Shown one piece after another: positions 11,040 through 23,379 of a stretch of 64,000 nt of DNA (position 1 is its first letter; each line of letters begins with the position of its first letter). Both the position numbers and the translations under genes were made by a program. Origin of the DNA: Epiperipatus broadwayi (Eukaryota; Onychophora; Udeonychophora; Euonychophora; Peripatidae); contig JAQFVV010000256.1 in the NCBI GenBank assembly GCA_028023455.1, positions 1,402,516 to 1,466,515 of the forward strand. Direction: 5' to 3'. Under the pieces are notes generated by a model. The model was not told where the DNA came from, made no database searches, and saw only the letters and a program-made list of their open reading frames with translations.

Positions 11040-11483
11040 CGACCTCTTGTTTTATTAGTTTCATTAGCTACAAAAGAATATACATGTAAATGGAAAAATA
11101 TGGGTGATTTATTTTGTAAATTATGTAAGGAAGGAATTGAAAATATTAGGCATTTTGTTAATTGAATGTAAATGTTTGAAAACAGAAAGGGTACATATAA
11201 TGAAGTTGTGGAAAAATAAATATGAAAAGAGTGATTATACAGAAAGTGAATTATTGGTTTTTATGCTGGGTTTGGGAAAAGATAAGGGGGATTTAGATAT
11301 AAAGGTTATAGAGTTGACAAAAATTATGTTGTGGAAATGGGATAGAGCATATTATGGGTAAATTTAGAGTGGGGAATGTAAAAGAAAGTGTCTAACAGGT
11401 TTATCTGGGTATAATTGCTGAGATATTCTTGACTTCGTTTAAGGAGAAGCCATAATACATCACATCACATCACATCATTTGCT
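11040..11483 (+). mobile_element. 5'-truncated LINE 3' end with (ACATC)n tail
   Basis: A reading from about 11100 gives GDLFCKLCKEG followed by IENIRHFVN: a C-x2-C-x8-H motif like the zinc knuckle that closes many LINE reverse transcriptases. The frame is then broken. The segment ends in ACATCACATCACATCACATC at about 11457-11477, a short-repeat tail of the kind left by target-primed insertion of elements without poly-A. The rest of the LINE is missing. Confidence 0.5.
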
Positions 11484-11765
11484 TTTATTGATACTTTCAC
11501 AAATTTTGAAAATAATTAATTTTATATTTGAAATATTATTACAAAAATAAATAAAGATTTTTTTTTTTTACTTCTTACAAATTGTTTTGTTTTCAACTTG
11601 ATGTGTTACAATTTGCTTTAAAGGTAAACAAATAAATAAATAAACTTTTTTATAAGTTTTAAAATGCATAATAAACTTTATATATTCATTTTTAAAAGCT
11701 ATACAGATAACTTACATCAGAGAGGGTACAATATATTCAAAATAATAAGATTCAGTGTCACATAT

Positions 11766-11930
11766 AGTTAAAAATGAGAAAAATTATTTTCCCTGTGATA
11801 TATATACTGAACTTGTGCAAGTAATTTGCCAATTTAAAAGTCAGGCTCATAATAGATTTAAGGCCTAATTTAGGATAATCATTAAAAGTTGGTTAATACA
11901 AGTGTGAAGGTTAGTTTCCTTCCACAATAT
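11766..11930 (+). repeat. Dispersed repeat, pair with 2456-2705
   Basis: Same block order as the copy at 2456: TAGTTAAAAATGAGAAA through ACAAGTGTGAAG and TTCCACAATAT. It abuts the small RTE fragment at 11931. Confidence 0.5.
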
Positions 11931-12000
11931 TCATCATTATCATTATCAATCCACTGCAGAGGGGTCTCTCCAAATTCAGTCCATCTTCTCTACATATAAA
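11931..12000 (-). mobile_element. 3' stub of RTE-like LINE
   Basis: Reverse-complemented, this reads GAGAAGATGGA..., GGAGAGACC, then CTGCAGTGGATTGATAATG. It matches the last ~70 bases of the RTE-like LINE ending at 26490, including its TGATAATG-type tail. This is a severely 5'-truncated insertion. Confidence 0.7.
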
Positions 12001-12109
12001 TAAATTGATATATTATTAATTATTACACAGACATATATATGAATTCATACTATCATATATTCTTTAAAATACATTTAAAGTGAAAGTGTATATCAATTCC
12101 AATAAAATA

Positions 12110-13790
12110 TAAATTTACGATTGAATACGATCAATACTTACTAAATGCAATAATAAATTATATTACTAAAAATAGAGTTTCTTATAAAACTTTTATGAGA
12201 AGATCGGAGTTCTTCATACCCAGTAAAGTAATTCCACAAGGTTCACCATTAGCAGTGCTGTTATTTGCTATTTATGTAGACCCTATGTAAAAGAGATTGA
12301 AATGTTAATAAATGGAATTTACCTGCCACAATTAATAGTTACAGTAAAAATCATGGCCTTTATAGATGACATTATAATTATTTTTGAAAACAGTTATAAT
12401 ATTAATATTGTTATGAATCAAATTAGGAAATTTCAGCAAGCTACGGGGTCAGTAGTACAGGTTTCTAAGTCAGCAGCTTGGCAATTGGCAACAGGGAAAA
12501 GCCTAAGTCGTTTCTTGATCTCTTTTTATATTTATCCGAAACTAAGATGAATCATCAATTAAATCAGCTAGTTACAAAAGAAATAGAAGAAAGAATTAAT
12601 AGTTTTTTGCCATTCAAACTCTATAAAGTGACTAGAACTAAGATATTCAATGCAATAGCAATAGGAGTCCTTGGCTATTATGGGCCTTGGTTGAAACTTT
12701 ACAACAAAACCATTCTAAAGATTGTACAGATGGTGAAAAAATTTATATGGGGAAAGAAATCTAGCCTCCTCTCTACTTCAGTATTACAGCTACCAATACA
12801 TAAATGTGGCTTTAATCTAATTGATCCAAAGGCTTATGTTAAGTTTATCACTGCCAGAGCTAATTTGAATATTGTGAGGGATCAGTCCTTTAGTCCCCCT
12901 ACTGGTAAAATAAGAATTTATAATGAAATGGTGGCTGAGAGAAGACTGTTTTGCCAACATGTTTATAGCATACAAAGACCTACAAGATGAATTTAATGTG
13001 CAAAGCCTTGATGGCATAAAATATAATGATATAAGAAAAAGAGTTTACCACAATGATAATTCTTGTTTAGGGTATTCAATGAAAAATGTTCTAAAAAGAT
13101 TTCAATCGATATATATACACCACAGACATCAATGAAATTCATTTTTAAGTTGATAAATGGAATTTTGCTTACTACTTCTTATATTAATAAAAGGCTGGGA
13201 ACAGGTTTAGATGAAGTGTGTACTTTTTGTAAAAAAACAGTGAAACATTCCTGCACTTGCTAGAGGAATGCTATGCATTTCAGGAACTGAGATCAAAGGT
13301 CTTTCACATGCCAATAATAAATCTCAAAAAAATATCTGTTAAGAAAATATGTGATGTGTTCCGATCTGCTTAATGCAATGGTAATTATTCATACTTTGAA
13401 AATTATATATGGACAATAAGATGCGCATTAGTATTTGATAATAAAAAATTTAATTGACTGAAAAAGCTAGATATAGATTGGGATGATTACTTCAACATGT
13501 GCTTAAAATATTGGCCCAAAAATATTATAGAATGGGTATGGGAAGGAAGGATTCCATCTGCATGTGAAATTTGGAAGTAAATCATCTTTTGTGTGAATCA
13601 ATGGGTAAAAGAAAGACAATATAGAAATCAGTATTTAGTAAGTTAATATTCAGGAAGTATCAGGTAAAGAGAACAATGCATTGAATATTATGAAACTTTG
13701 AAGAAATTGTGTAAAATGAACTGTGTAAAATGAACTATACATATCTCTTGCAATTATGTAAATATCCTTTGTGTGGTTTTAATAAAGTAT
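12110..13790 (+). pseudogene. Decayed L1/Tx1-type reverse transcriptase (LINE B)
   Basis: From about 12180 the translation gives PQGSPLAVLLFAIYVDP (RT motif B region), then a stop. It continues with FIDDIIIIFE (motif C; 12302-12550), SKSAAWQLATGK, and in another frame FNAIAIGVLGYYGP and KFIWGKKSS (12478-12990). A late C-x2-C stretch (VCTFCKK) near 13210 starts the C-terminal zinc motif. The layout parallels LINE A, which has KKSAIWSLLTGK at the same place. A 3' AATAAAG signal lies near 13780. Frameshifts and stops make it non-functional, and the 5' part is missing. Confidence 0.7.
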
Positions 13791-16630
13791 ATTACTTAAA
13801 ATAAAAAATAATTTCTTTTGAGGCACTGAGAGAAAATTATCATTTATTTTGAAATTCAACAATTTATATATGTATCTTATATAAAGATTATATATATATT
13901 TTTTTAATGTTAGAATTAAATCATAGGCTGGCTAATATATATATTCCGTTTTAAAGTATAATTTAAAAAATAATAATTAACAATATATATATATACAAGA
14001 TAGGTATTTAATCATTTTTATTTTTGTTTAAAAGACATTATCTCTTTACATTGAATTAATTTTTGTTTAATTAATTAGTACATTTAATTCTTTAATGAAA
14101 AATTTACTTATTATTTTATAGATACAAATTGTTTATACAATTATATTAATGTCGTGAAATATGTGAAAGTGAAAACTCACACATTTATGTATCAACCAAT
14201 GCTTTTGTAATGTTTGTATATTTTTTACGTAATTAAAATAATTTATATAATCTGTGTAATTTTATTCATTTGTGATGCAATTGATAAAACCTGTTGTTTC
14301 ATATCTACAAATATATAACATTTTTGTGTTTGATTATTATACGGTTTTAATAAATACTGTCTGTGAAAAACAAGCACAACTGTTATCTGATTTCACTATC
14401 TAGGACCTGATTTACATCTGCCAAGAATAGTTCAGATCCATCTATTCTTTTCAGTTAGCTATTACATCTACAGATTGACCATCTAAACAAATCTTGCTTA
14501 AAAATTTCTTACTTATATGGGAAAATTTCTATTCTCAATTTGAATCCTATATGAGAGGCATGACAGAGTAATACATCATAGGATGTTTTAAATTTTAACA
14601 CAGTAGCTTTTGATTAAAAGAAGAAAAATTTATTGTAAATATGGTAATATTTTTACAGACCTTGATCAGTAATCACCACTTTTCTGCATTCACTTGCCTT
14701 TTTTTTAATCCTAAGAAACTTTGGCTTCTATATTTCTATTCTCAAAGACTGTTTGTTGATACAAGAACTATCTTCATGCAATTTTATTTGTCTCTTCTGA
14801 TGAAGCTTAGGTGTCTCTGTGGAACTTACCCTTTATATAGCTTGACTTTACTCACTAGTATTTTAGTAAGTCTTTACCATTTCATCATCAGATTTTCAAT
14901 AATGTGGATGGCTGAAGGGTGGAGAGGATTGAAATCTGTCCATTAAAGTTTAAAGATTTGCAATCTTAATATAAACCAAGTACTGATTGTATATGTATGG
15001 GAGATATCTGGATCAACTGATGAATGCTGATTTTTCACAAAGTATGTATATTGGAGATCATTTATCTTATCCACATGTATGTTGTTGTGTGTATCGATTA
15101 TATAAGATGGAGTTGATAGCTGAAGGAAGCTTGGAAGTCTGTGTTCAAATTCCCTTTAATTGTAAGTCTTTTACATTTTGTTACATCTCTTGCCTCATAT
15201 GAATCAGTAAACTATTTCTGTAAATATTTATTTATATGATAAATATTTTAGGCTTTGTTGATTAAAAGACAAACTCAAAGATATAGTATAGGTACTTAAA
15301 TAATAGTTTTTATTTGGATGTATTTTTCAGCTGTACATAATGAACTAACTGTGACAAAAAAAAACATTTTTTGCTTACCTAATAATAAATCATGCAGAAA
15401 CTTACAATTCTTGAAAAATCAAATTCATAAAAATAAGTCTACTTTTTATAGATATTCTGTTATAAGAGTAAATAGGTCTCCTTTCTTGTATTGCCTCATT
15501 TTTATTATTTTATTTTTGGCAAAAATTGAATAGAAATATTGTGAAGAGTGCTTAGATAGTGTGTATTAATAATTTCCACAATTCTTGTGTTAAATTATAT
15601 TGATGCTGGAATTTATCTCTGTGTACTTCATCTGCATTTATTTATGATTTTGGTGTCAAAACTAAAATTAAATATTTGTGATTGATATTAGTTTTAACAA
15701 AAATACATAGATGTTAACATATTAACATTTTAAAAAGAAATATCAATTCAAAAAATCAAAGGTTTTACACATTCAGTACACATATGTTATTTACCATATT
15801 TTGAATAGACTTTGACTATAGAGAAGTTGAATAATGTAACCTTTTGCATACTTACTTATACATTTTTATTTCTGTAAAATTTAATTAAGTGTTTGTTTCT
15901 CGGTAAGTATGTCATATATTTATTTATCTTTTTTTTTTTTAGAAAATATTTTTTTACCAGAAAAGTAACTAGATAATGTTAAAATAAAATGTTTATTATT
16001 AAATAATAAATGTTTAATGTTAAATAAGAGATACCATTTCTCTATTATTTTTTATTTTTTGTAATTATAAATGGAATTTTAATGTTTTAAAAAATAATTT
16101 CAGTGTTTGAATGTATTTTTTACAAAAATTCATTTTATTAATAGAAATTTACCAGAGGAAAAAAATATTAAAATACATTTTTAGGCCAAAAATGAAATCT
16201 TTTATTTGTTATTTTATTTTTCTTTATTTTTGAATTTGGTATATTATTTTTAAGATTATTAATCATTTTTAAACATTTTTATTCATTTTTTTTTTCAAAT
16301 AAATTATTATTTATTAAAAACAAAATAGAAAAACTAGGGTCCATTGTTGGAGGAAAAGGACTACTTGTAGACATGTATTAATCAAATGTTGTTGCAAAAT
16401 AAACTTAATATTTTATTACTTAATTCAGTACAAAAACTTTTGCACATCACTTGTTTTGATGTAATGGAAGCATTACATCAAATTATTACTATATTATTAA
16501 ATAGTTTTTTTCATTATAACACAGAATCAGTCATTATTACTAAATAAAAAATGGGTCATCATGTCCTCATAAAACTTTGTTAATAGATAGCAAGCAATAA
16601 TTTTTTTTTAATTTTAATATCATAAAATAA
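13791..16630. other. AT-rich stretch, no recognised gene
   Basis: Mostly A/T runs and short microsatellite-like stretches. I looked here for upstream calsequestrin exons (splice-bounded, in frame with 17627) and found none I could support. A SINE-like patch near 15080-15180 is listed separately. Confidence 0.5.
15080..15175 (+). repeat. Diverged tRNA-type SINE
   Basis: The stretch resembles 33885-33945 and 45700-45780: an A-box-like ATATAAGATGGAGT, then AGTCTGTGTTCAAATTCCC, in which TGTTCAAATTCC resembles a pol III B box. It is a weak, old copy. Confidence 0.4.
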
Positions 16631-16662
<32 letters not shown>

Positions 16663-17194
16663 TTCTTCTTCTTCTTCTTCTTCTTCTTCTTCTTCTTCTT
16701 CTTCTTCTTCTTCTTCTTCTTCTTCTTCTTCTTCTTCTTCTTCTTCTTCTTCTTCTTCTTCTTCTTCTTCTTCTTCTTCTTCTTCTTCTTCTTCTTCTTC
16801 TTCTTCTTCTTCTTCTTCTTCTTCTTCTTCTTCTTCTTCTTCTTCTTCTTCTTCTTCTTCTTCTTCTTCTTCTTCTTCTTCTTCTTCTTCTTCTTCTTCT
16901 TCTTCTTCTTCTTCTTCTTCTTCTTCTTCTTCTTCTTCTTCTTCTTCTTCTTCTTCTTCTTCTTCTTCTTCTTCTTCTTCTTCTTCTTCTTCTTCTTCTT
17001 CTTCTTCTTCTTCTTCTTCTTCTTCTTCTTCTTCTTCTTCTTCTTCTTCTTCTTCTTCTTCTTCTTCTTCTTTTCTCCTCCTCCTCCTCCTTCTCCTTCT
17101 TCTTCTTCTCCTCCTCCTCCTTCTCCTTCTCCTCCTTCTCCTTCTTCTTCTTTTTCTTCTTCTTCTTCTTCTTCTTCTTCTTCTGCTTCTTCTT
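16631..17194. repeat. (TTC)n / (GAA)n microsatellite, ~560 bp
   Basis: Almost pure TTC repeats run to about 17072, then interrupted TTC/TCC/CTC to 17194. All but one base (a G at about 17185) is pyrimidine on the + strand. The tract lies about 430 bp upstream of the first calsequestrin exon seen, and so probably in an intron of that gene. Confidence 0.95.
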
Positions 17195-17297
<103 letters not shown>

Positions 17298-17626
17298 TTG
17301 TTTGTTGTTGTTGCTGTTATTTAGATTTTTCTCTAATTGTTTAAAAATGCAAAAACTATTCTTAATCAGTCCATACAAAAACAAGTGATTGGGGTAGATT
17401 TGGCTTTCAGATACTCTGCCCTGTAGTTGATTGTAATAGACTTAGAATGCATGGTTGATCATATAGAATAATTTTAACATTTGAAATTCTAATGGCATTT
17501 GTGTTATCAATCTTTATTGTTTTGCTAATATTCATTTTGTGTACTAACATTTTTTAATTATTATAAAGATCCCTTTATGCTTTGTAATGAGATAATATTT
17601 TTGAATTATATTTGTGTGTGTTTTAG

Positions 17627-17782
17627 GTTGAACCCCAGAGTGATCCATTTTTGTTGACATTTTTGAAACCTCAGACTCCAGAAGGTTCTCATTTTTTCAA
17701 GCTTTTGAAGAAATTAGTACGGACAAATATCAATAATACTCTGCTGCATATTATCTGGATTGATCCAACACCATTTCCCACA
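17627..17782 (+). CDS. Calsequestrin-like gene, internal exon (first seen)
   Basis: The exon has 52 codons with phase-0 ends. It is preceded by TTTTAG and followed by GTAAGT. It encodes the middle of the third thioredoxin-like domain of a calsequestrin-type protein. Visible signatures are FLLTFLKP (a beta strand, where vertebrate proteins read I-V-A-F), FFKLLKKLV (a helix), then LHIIWIDP, where the WIDP block is strongly conserved in calsequestrins. Calsequestrin buffers Ca2+ in the ER or sarcoplasmic reticulum lumen. An N-N-T sequon precedes LLHIIW. Upstream exons encoding the signal peptide and domains 1-2 are not recognised in the window. Family call is from remembered motifs, without a database search. 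Confidence 0.8.
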
Positions 17783-18442
17783 GTAAGTAACAAGTTTTAT
17801 TTATTTATTTATTTTTTATAAAGAAATGAATATTTTATCAATTTTTATTTTCTTATATTTCTCCATCTTATTTATGGTTTTTTTTTTAATTTATTGACCA
17901 GATATATTTTTAAAAGTTACCTTTTTTAATGTCACACACATACATATGTCAATTCAACTAAACCAAATTAATGATTGACTAATGATTTCTGTCCAAAATT
18001 ATCTTTACAAATATTTTATAATGAAAATTTATATTTATCTGTTGGACAACCAAATGACATTTCAGCTATTGCTAAAGTAGCATATCTTCAATTGCAGTAG
18101 TAATTTTTTGCCTATATTGCCAAAAATGTTTACGTCCCTCATATTGTATTTTGTTCTTATACATTACTAATCCAATTGTTCTTCTTTTGTAGATTATTGA
18201 TTAAAAAAGTCAAGTAATTATGATAATATAATACATGGTGCCATCTACTGCTAATCAGATTATAAATACATGTATAGATCTTTATTCTGTTTATTTGACT
18301 TTAAAATTAATGGAGAGGGAGAAATATGCTGATTTCTTATTTCTTTATGTCCAATTCTTTTTCTTTCTTTTTTACCTGTTTTTGTTTAATTTTTTCAATA
18401 ATGTTTTCTGATTTTCCTTTTTTTTTTTTTTGTTAACTTCGG

Positions 18443-20400
18443 AATCACTCCAGTGAATTTAAATTAGAATTTGCAAATTGTTTTAAAATATTGACAAACT
18501 TTAAAAATGGTTCAGATTTAAATAAAATAAACAAAAATATTAATGATTCGCTATTGAGAACTGCAAGAAAGATATCTGGTATAAAAAAGTAGCAATTTAC
18601 TAATATTTTTTTTACAAAGATAAGCTAATATATGAAGAAAAGAAAGAATATATATATATTAAATAATCCATTAAGAAGAATTGAATATTTTTAGTTTTGT
18701 AAAAAAGTATGAAAATGAATCAATAACAATAAAAAAAAATATAATTATGAATTGACAAGAGAAGCTATAGAAGATAATAAAAATCTCAAAGGTGTAAAAC
18801 ATATTGGTATTGGAAGTAACGTTATTTCTACAATAAGAAAAAAATTGGCACTATAATAAAAAAGGAAATGACATCATGAAAAGTGTGGTATAATTATGCA
18901 AAGAATTATATAGTAGTAATGAACATGAAAATAAAATATTCCTTAACAGTTATTACATGTTCTCTATTATCCAGCATATTAAATGAAGAAATCGGGTATG
19001 CAATTAAATCTGTGAAGAAAAGAAAAGCTCTAGGAAATTATGAAAATATTATTGATATCTTAAAAAAAGCAGACAAAACTCTCCATACAGTATTGCCACT
19101 CAGTGCAAGCCAGAGTAATCAATGGATGCCAGAAGGCTGTGCATAAAATCCCCAGCTGGGGATATTGGATGAGTAGACCCTAGATGAGGATTTTATGCAC
19201 AGCCTTCTTGCATCCATTGATTACTCTGGCTTGCACTGAGTGGAAATACTGTATGGAGAGTTTTGTGTGTTTAGTAACAGTTATAAGCAAGCATAAGAAA
19301 TGGTGATTATGTGATGTTTATTGGCTCAAAAAAAGCAGGTGAATAAATAAAAAAATTATTGGCAAAGTTATATACAAATATCTAAATAATAAAGATGGTG
19401 GAAATAGTGCAGCAATAATATTGATATTTAAGAAAAATAAAGAATATTTTAGAAGACCTATTAGTCTTCTATCAATTCAAATCTTAACAAACTTTATATT
19501 TTAACCAATCAAAAGAACATATAGATTTAATAGTAGTTTTAGCACAGTGGCCACATCCAAGGACTGAAAAAAGCTATAGAAAGGACTAATGGTCATTATG
19601 CTTTATAGATTATGAAAAGTTAATTGATTGTGTAAGCAATTCTATGATAATTAAAGCTTTAGATCATCAAAATACAGATCCAAAATACTGTCATATTCTG
19701 AAAAATATTTACCAAAATGCAACACTTATGATTACATTACATTGGAATACTAAGAAGATTACCATTGAGAAAAGTCGGTCTGTGATAAAGTCTTTAACAA
19801 TTTTTGCAGAAGTTTTACAATAAGTATTTTGTGGGCTAAAATGAGAAGCCATTTTTATTTTGCAAGCGATATTATTGTTTTTGAAAATAATCCTTCAGAT
19901 ATTGAAGAAATGATGCAAGAGTTATCAGATAAAAGCAAGAAAGTAGTACTAAAGATAATGCTAAAATGACTAAAGTTTAATAGATAATCTCAGAAAAATA
20001 AAAGATTGATATTTATTGATTAGAAGTTAACAACTCTAAGTATCTTAGTCAGATTATTAATACAGATGAAAACATAATGGAATAAATTAATCATAGAATT
20101 AAACCATTAGGTAAAAATAACTTAATTTTATAAGAAAATATGTTTATGTACTTGAAAATGAAGATTTTTTTAATAATTCTTACTTATGACTCTGAGACTT
20201 GGACACTTACCAGAAGAGCAATTCAGAGACTTCAGAACATTCAATGAGGTATGGATAGATGTAAGGTATAACAAAAAGTTTGAATGCAAAATACATAAGT
20301 AAGAAAATAAACAGATATCATTGATATTATTAAAAGAGTAAAGATTGGTATGCCTCAAAATTAAAGTGGTGATATTTGACAGTATATTTTAAATATAGAA
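18443..20400 (+). mobile_element. Decayed RTE-like LINE in calsequestrin intron
   Basis: This is a degenerate relative of the LINE at 23495-26490, in the same orientation. Parallel stretches include GAATTTAAATTAGAA (compare 24473), ATTAAATGAAGAA with a following lysine-rich block (compare 25000), AAAGCTTTAGATCATCAA (compare 25470), and TTCTTACTTATGACTCTGAG (compare 26070). Many stops, indels and internal losses occur. Foldback copy B is inserted at 19073-19327. It begins well inside the element, so it is 5'-truncated. Confidence 0.75.
19073..19327 (+). mobile_element. Foldback retroposon copy B
   Basis: Inverted arms (about 19074-19156 and 19182-19262) share AAAACTCTCCATACAGTATT with copies A and C. 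After the right arm comes a unique tail, TTAGTAACAGTTATAAGC... to TATGTGATGTTTATTGGCTC. The copy is flanked by an 11-bp direct repeat, AAAAAAAGCAG, at 19062-19072 and 19328-19338. This interrupts the decayed RTE reading, and removing the insert restores the LINE alignment (AAAGCAG then GTGAA). Confidence 0.8.
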
Positions 20401-21627
20401 GCTATCATAATTTACACTGAGTTTTCATAAATGTTTAACATTAACATGTTTGTACTAGTCAGTATTATGCAAACATTCAAAAATAATAAATTATTAAGAG
20501 TTCACAAACCCAATATCATTATTTTAAATGATTTAGGCTTATAGTTTGCTATTCTGACTAACACATAGATGTATCTGTATCTATATTTAGAAAAAAAACT
20601 TAAATACCTTTAAATACCGTCTCTATGCCCTGCTTAATTTTATTTCTGTTATTTGAATGAGCAATCTACCATGTGCAGGGATGTATGGATTTTGTGATAT
20701 ACATCACTTTCGAAACACTTTTTTCTATGTGCTTTCACACTTATTGAAAAGCAGGGTGCCTTTTCAAATAAGTATTTTCAAGCATACCAACATGTCTACT
20801 AAAACTTTTATCTAAATCCAGGTCTATAATGACTCTATTCTAACTTATATAAAATTTGGTGCTATTGTAGATAAGTAAAAATCATTAAAGTATATTATAA
20901 ATTGCAGTGAGCAATTAATTATTTCTATTCAAAATAGCAGGATGGAGTAAAATTTTATTAAAGTAAAATTGACTTATTTTAAAAAGTAATAATGGTTGAT
21001 AACAATTCTAAAATAATTGTTTGAATTACTTTTCATCATCATTGCTAAATTTATATTAAAAACTCAGAAAGGAATTATTACTTAAATATCAGTGTGTCCA
21101 AAAACATGGACCATCACATCATTCGTTGCACTAAAAGTGAATCTTCCAATGATTGTATATTAGTTTGATTAAACTGATGCATTAACATGGAAAACAAAAT
21201 CATTAAAAAATAAATATAGATTTGTAATAACAATCAACTTATATTAGATAATTATACCTTACTATTGCTACTCATGTTCATCAAGGAATCTTGACAGTGT
21301 CATCTGGTGTCTATTGACTAAATCAGTTTTTACATCAACCATAGTAGGTGAGAATAAAAATCATTATTGTCAGTGATCAAATAATGCCTATCCTCATTAC
21401 ATGTTGCTATTATATGAACTATATATATACTTAGTTTTAAAAAGTTTAAGTGTATAAACACTGTATATGTAATATTGCATTTGTTTTCTATTAATTCCAA
21501 GGACTGAATTTGTAACTACATCTTCCAATAAGATATTTCTTCATGCATAGAATGCTTCATTAATACTACTTTGTGATATATTCACATGCCTTTCAATGAA
21601 TTATTTTCTGTGTACATTGTGAGTAAA

Positions 21628-21774
21628 CAAAGGCAAAACTCTCCATACAGTAGTGCCACCCTGTGCCAACCAGAGTAATCAATGGATTCCAGAAGGCTGG
21701 TTGGCACAGGGTGGCACTACTGTATGGAGAGTTTTACCTTTGTTTACAACAATTATGTACTAGTATAAGAGATG
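21628..21774 (+). mobile_element. Foldback retroposon copy C, shortest form
   Basis: Near-perfect 46-bp arms (21628-21673 and 21697-21741) enclose a loop of about 23 bases. They are followed by a tail, ACAACAATTATGTACTAGTA..., matching copy A's tail on the opposite strand. A 16-bp perfect direct repeat, GTACATTGTGAGTAAA, flanks it at 21612-21627 and 21775-21790. It lies in the first calsequestrin intron seen. Confidence 0.85.
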
Positions 21775-22329
21775 GTACATTGTGAGTAAATGTACATAAA
21801 TAAATTTTATATAAAAAAATATTTTGATATTTCTTCAATGGATTATTTTCTATGCATAATATGAGTAAATGTGCTTTAATTTATGAACAACGGTTTTACA
21901 AAATGATATCTTGACATTTGATGACTAATTCAAATTTCACCTTAAATACGATTGTCGCACACTTATAGGTGTAAACATTGACAGCATTAATAAAATTTTT
22001 CATGCATTTTTGTTTGTTTATTTATTTAGAGCTCAATTAATTTACAATCATCAAGCAAACAAATAAAAACTAGATAAATAAAGCAAATTCATGAAATCCA
22101 AAACTTGTCTGATCTCTTAGAAGCCAAATGTCAGTTTCAAAAATAACTTCTACTTTTAGTTATAGAGAGTCGGACAAATAAATATTATTATTATTTTAGC
22201 TTGCTGGTCCAGTTTTTGTTTGTTGTTTGGCTATATTATAGCGGAGCTCTAAAAAGTACCAAAAAAAATTTTTATTAACATTTTTAATGTTTATTTGTGT
22301 GTGTATATATATATATGCATTTTTTCTAG

Positions 22330-22404
22330 ATGTTGGATTATTGGCAAGCAACTTTTGGAATAGATGTTAATGCTCCAGCAATTGGACTTGTAAATTTGAC
22401 AAGC
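22330..22404 (+). CDS. Calsequestrin-like gene, internal exon
   Basis: The exon has 25 codons and is phase 0 on both sides, with acceptor TTTTTCTAG and donor GTAAGT. It encodes the block LDYWQATFGIDV then PAIGLVNLT. In calsequestrins the Y-W-x-x-T-F-x-I-D and P-x-I-G-x-V-N-x-T blocks follow the WIDP block directly, so exon order and spacing match the family. The N-L-T sequon sits where vertebrate calsequestrin carries an N-glycan. The intron before it is 4,547 bp. Confidence 0.85.
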
Positions 22405-23379
22405 GTAAGTCAGATGTTTTAAAGTATTATTGTTATTTTTCAGTCTCTTCAGTTTTAAACATTAATTAAAAATTTATCAACTGTGAAATAAATATATATT
22501 TCCTTTTTTAAAATAATAAGTCTGCGCATATAAATGTGTATGTGCATATACTAATCTCCAAACTTTTCTTTTATATGTTCTTATGATGAAATGATTTGAC
22601 TGCTCAAGTAGTTATCCTCATTCAAACATCAACAGAATATTTTTTTTTTAATAAGATTTTTTAAAAAACTTATTTTAATGATATATTCAATAACAATATT
22701 CCACATATTTAAATGTAATCAGCATAACTTAATGTATATATGATTAAAGTGGGTAAGCCTCACTTCCCCAGACTATGAATAAAAGAATTCATTAAAAAAA
22801 TATCATGCCAATAAGAAAAACAAAATAAAAATTTAAAAATGCGTCAAGGATTTTTTAATTTGTTGATTTTGTAATTGGATATATTGATATTCCTATCCTT
22901 AGTAAGCAAATTTTTGCATAAATTAAATTTTTATTCAGGCGAATGTTAACTGTTAATCTGATGCAATGCAAAATATAAAAGTATGTTTTAGCAAATGAAA
23001 ATAAATATCATAATAAATTAATATTCTTTACTTTAGACAATTATTCTTTTGACTAATGTTAGGATAAAATGTGATTTATTATTAATTATAGAATTAATAT
23101 GCTTTGGCAGTTGTTTTTATGTCTATTCAACATTTACATTATTTCAACATGTTGTTATAGGCCTATATTTTAATAAAATTTATATTTTAGAAGCTTTTAG
23201 TATTTCAAAATTATAAGCTTGGTTTGATCAATTTTACATTTATTGAACATGTGGTTTTTTAATTAATATATGTGTCCATGATTTTTTTCTTTTACTTTTT
23301 CTGTTTAAGTATTTTAAATTTGTATTTTAGAAATTATAAGCTAGTAAAAATAGTATGCTTTATTTTATATTCTTATGGG
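22405..23379. other. Intronic AT-rich DNA before the RTE element
   Basis: No gene was seen. The stretch CTTTTAGTATTTCAAAATTA at about 23195 starts a ~37-bp block. That block is repeated with about 2 differences at about 26493, just after the RTE element. Confidence 0.5.

Noticed and set aside
14641-14946. 101-codon frame as an upstream calsequestrin exon
   Set aside because: Composition is Leu/Phe-rich without any calsequestrin motif, and no fitting splice donor in phase with 17627 was found.
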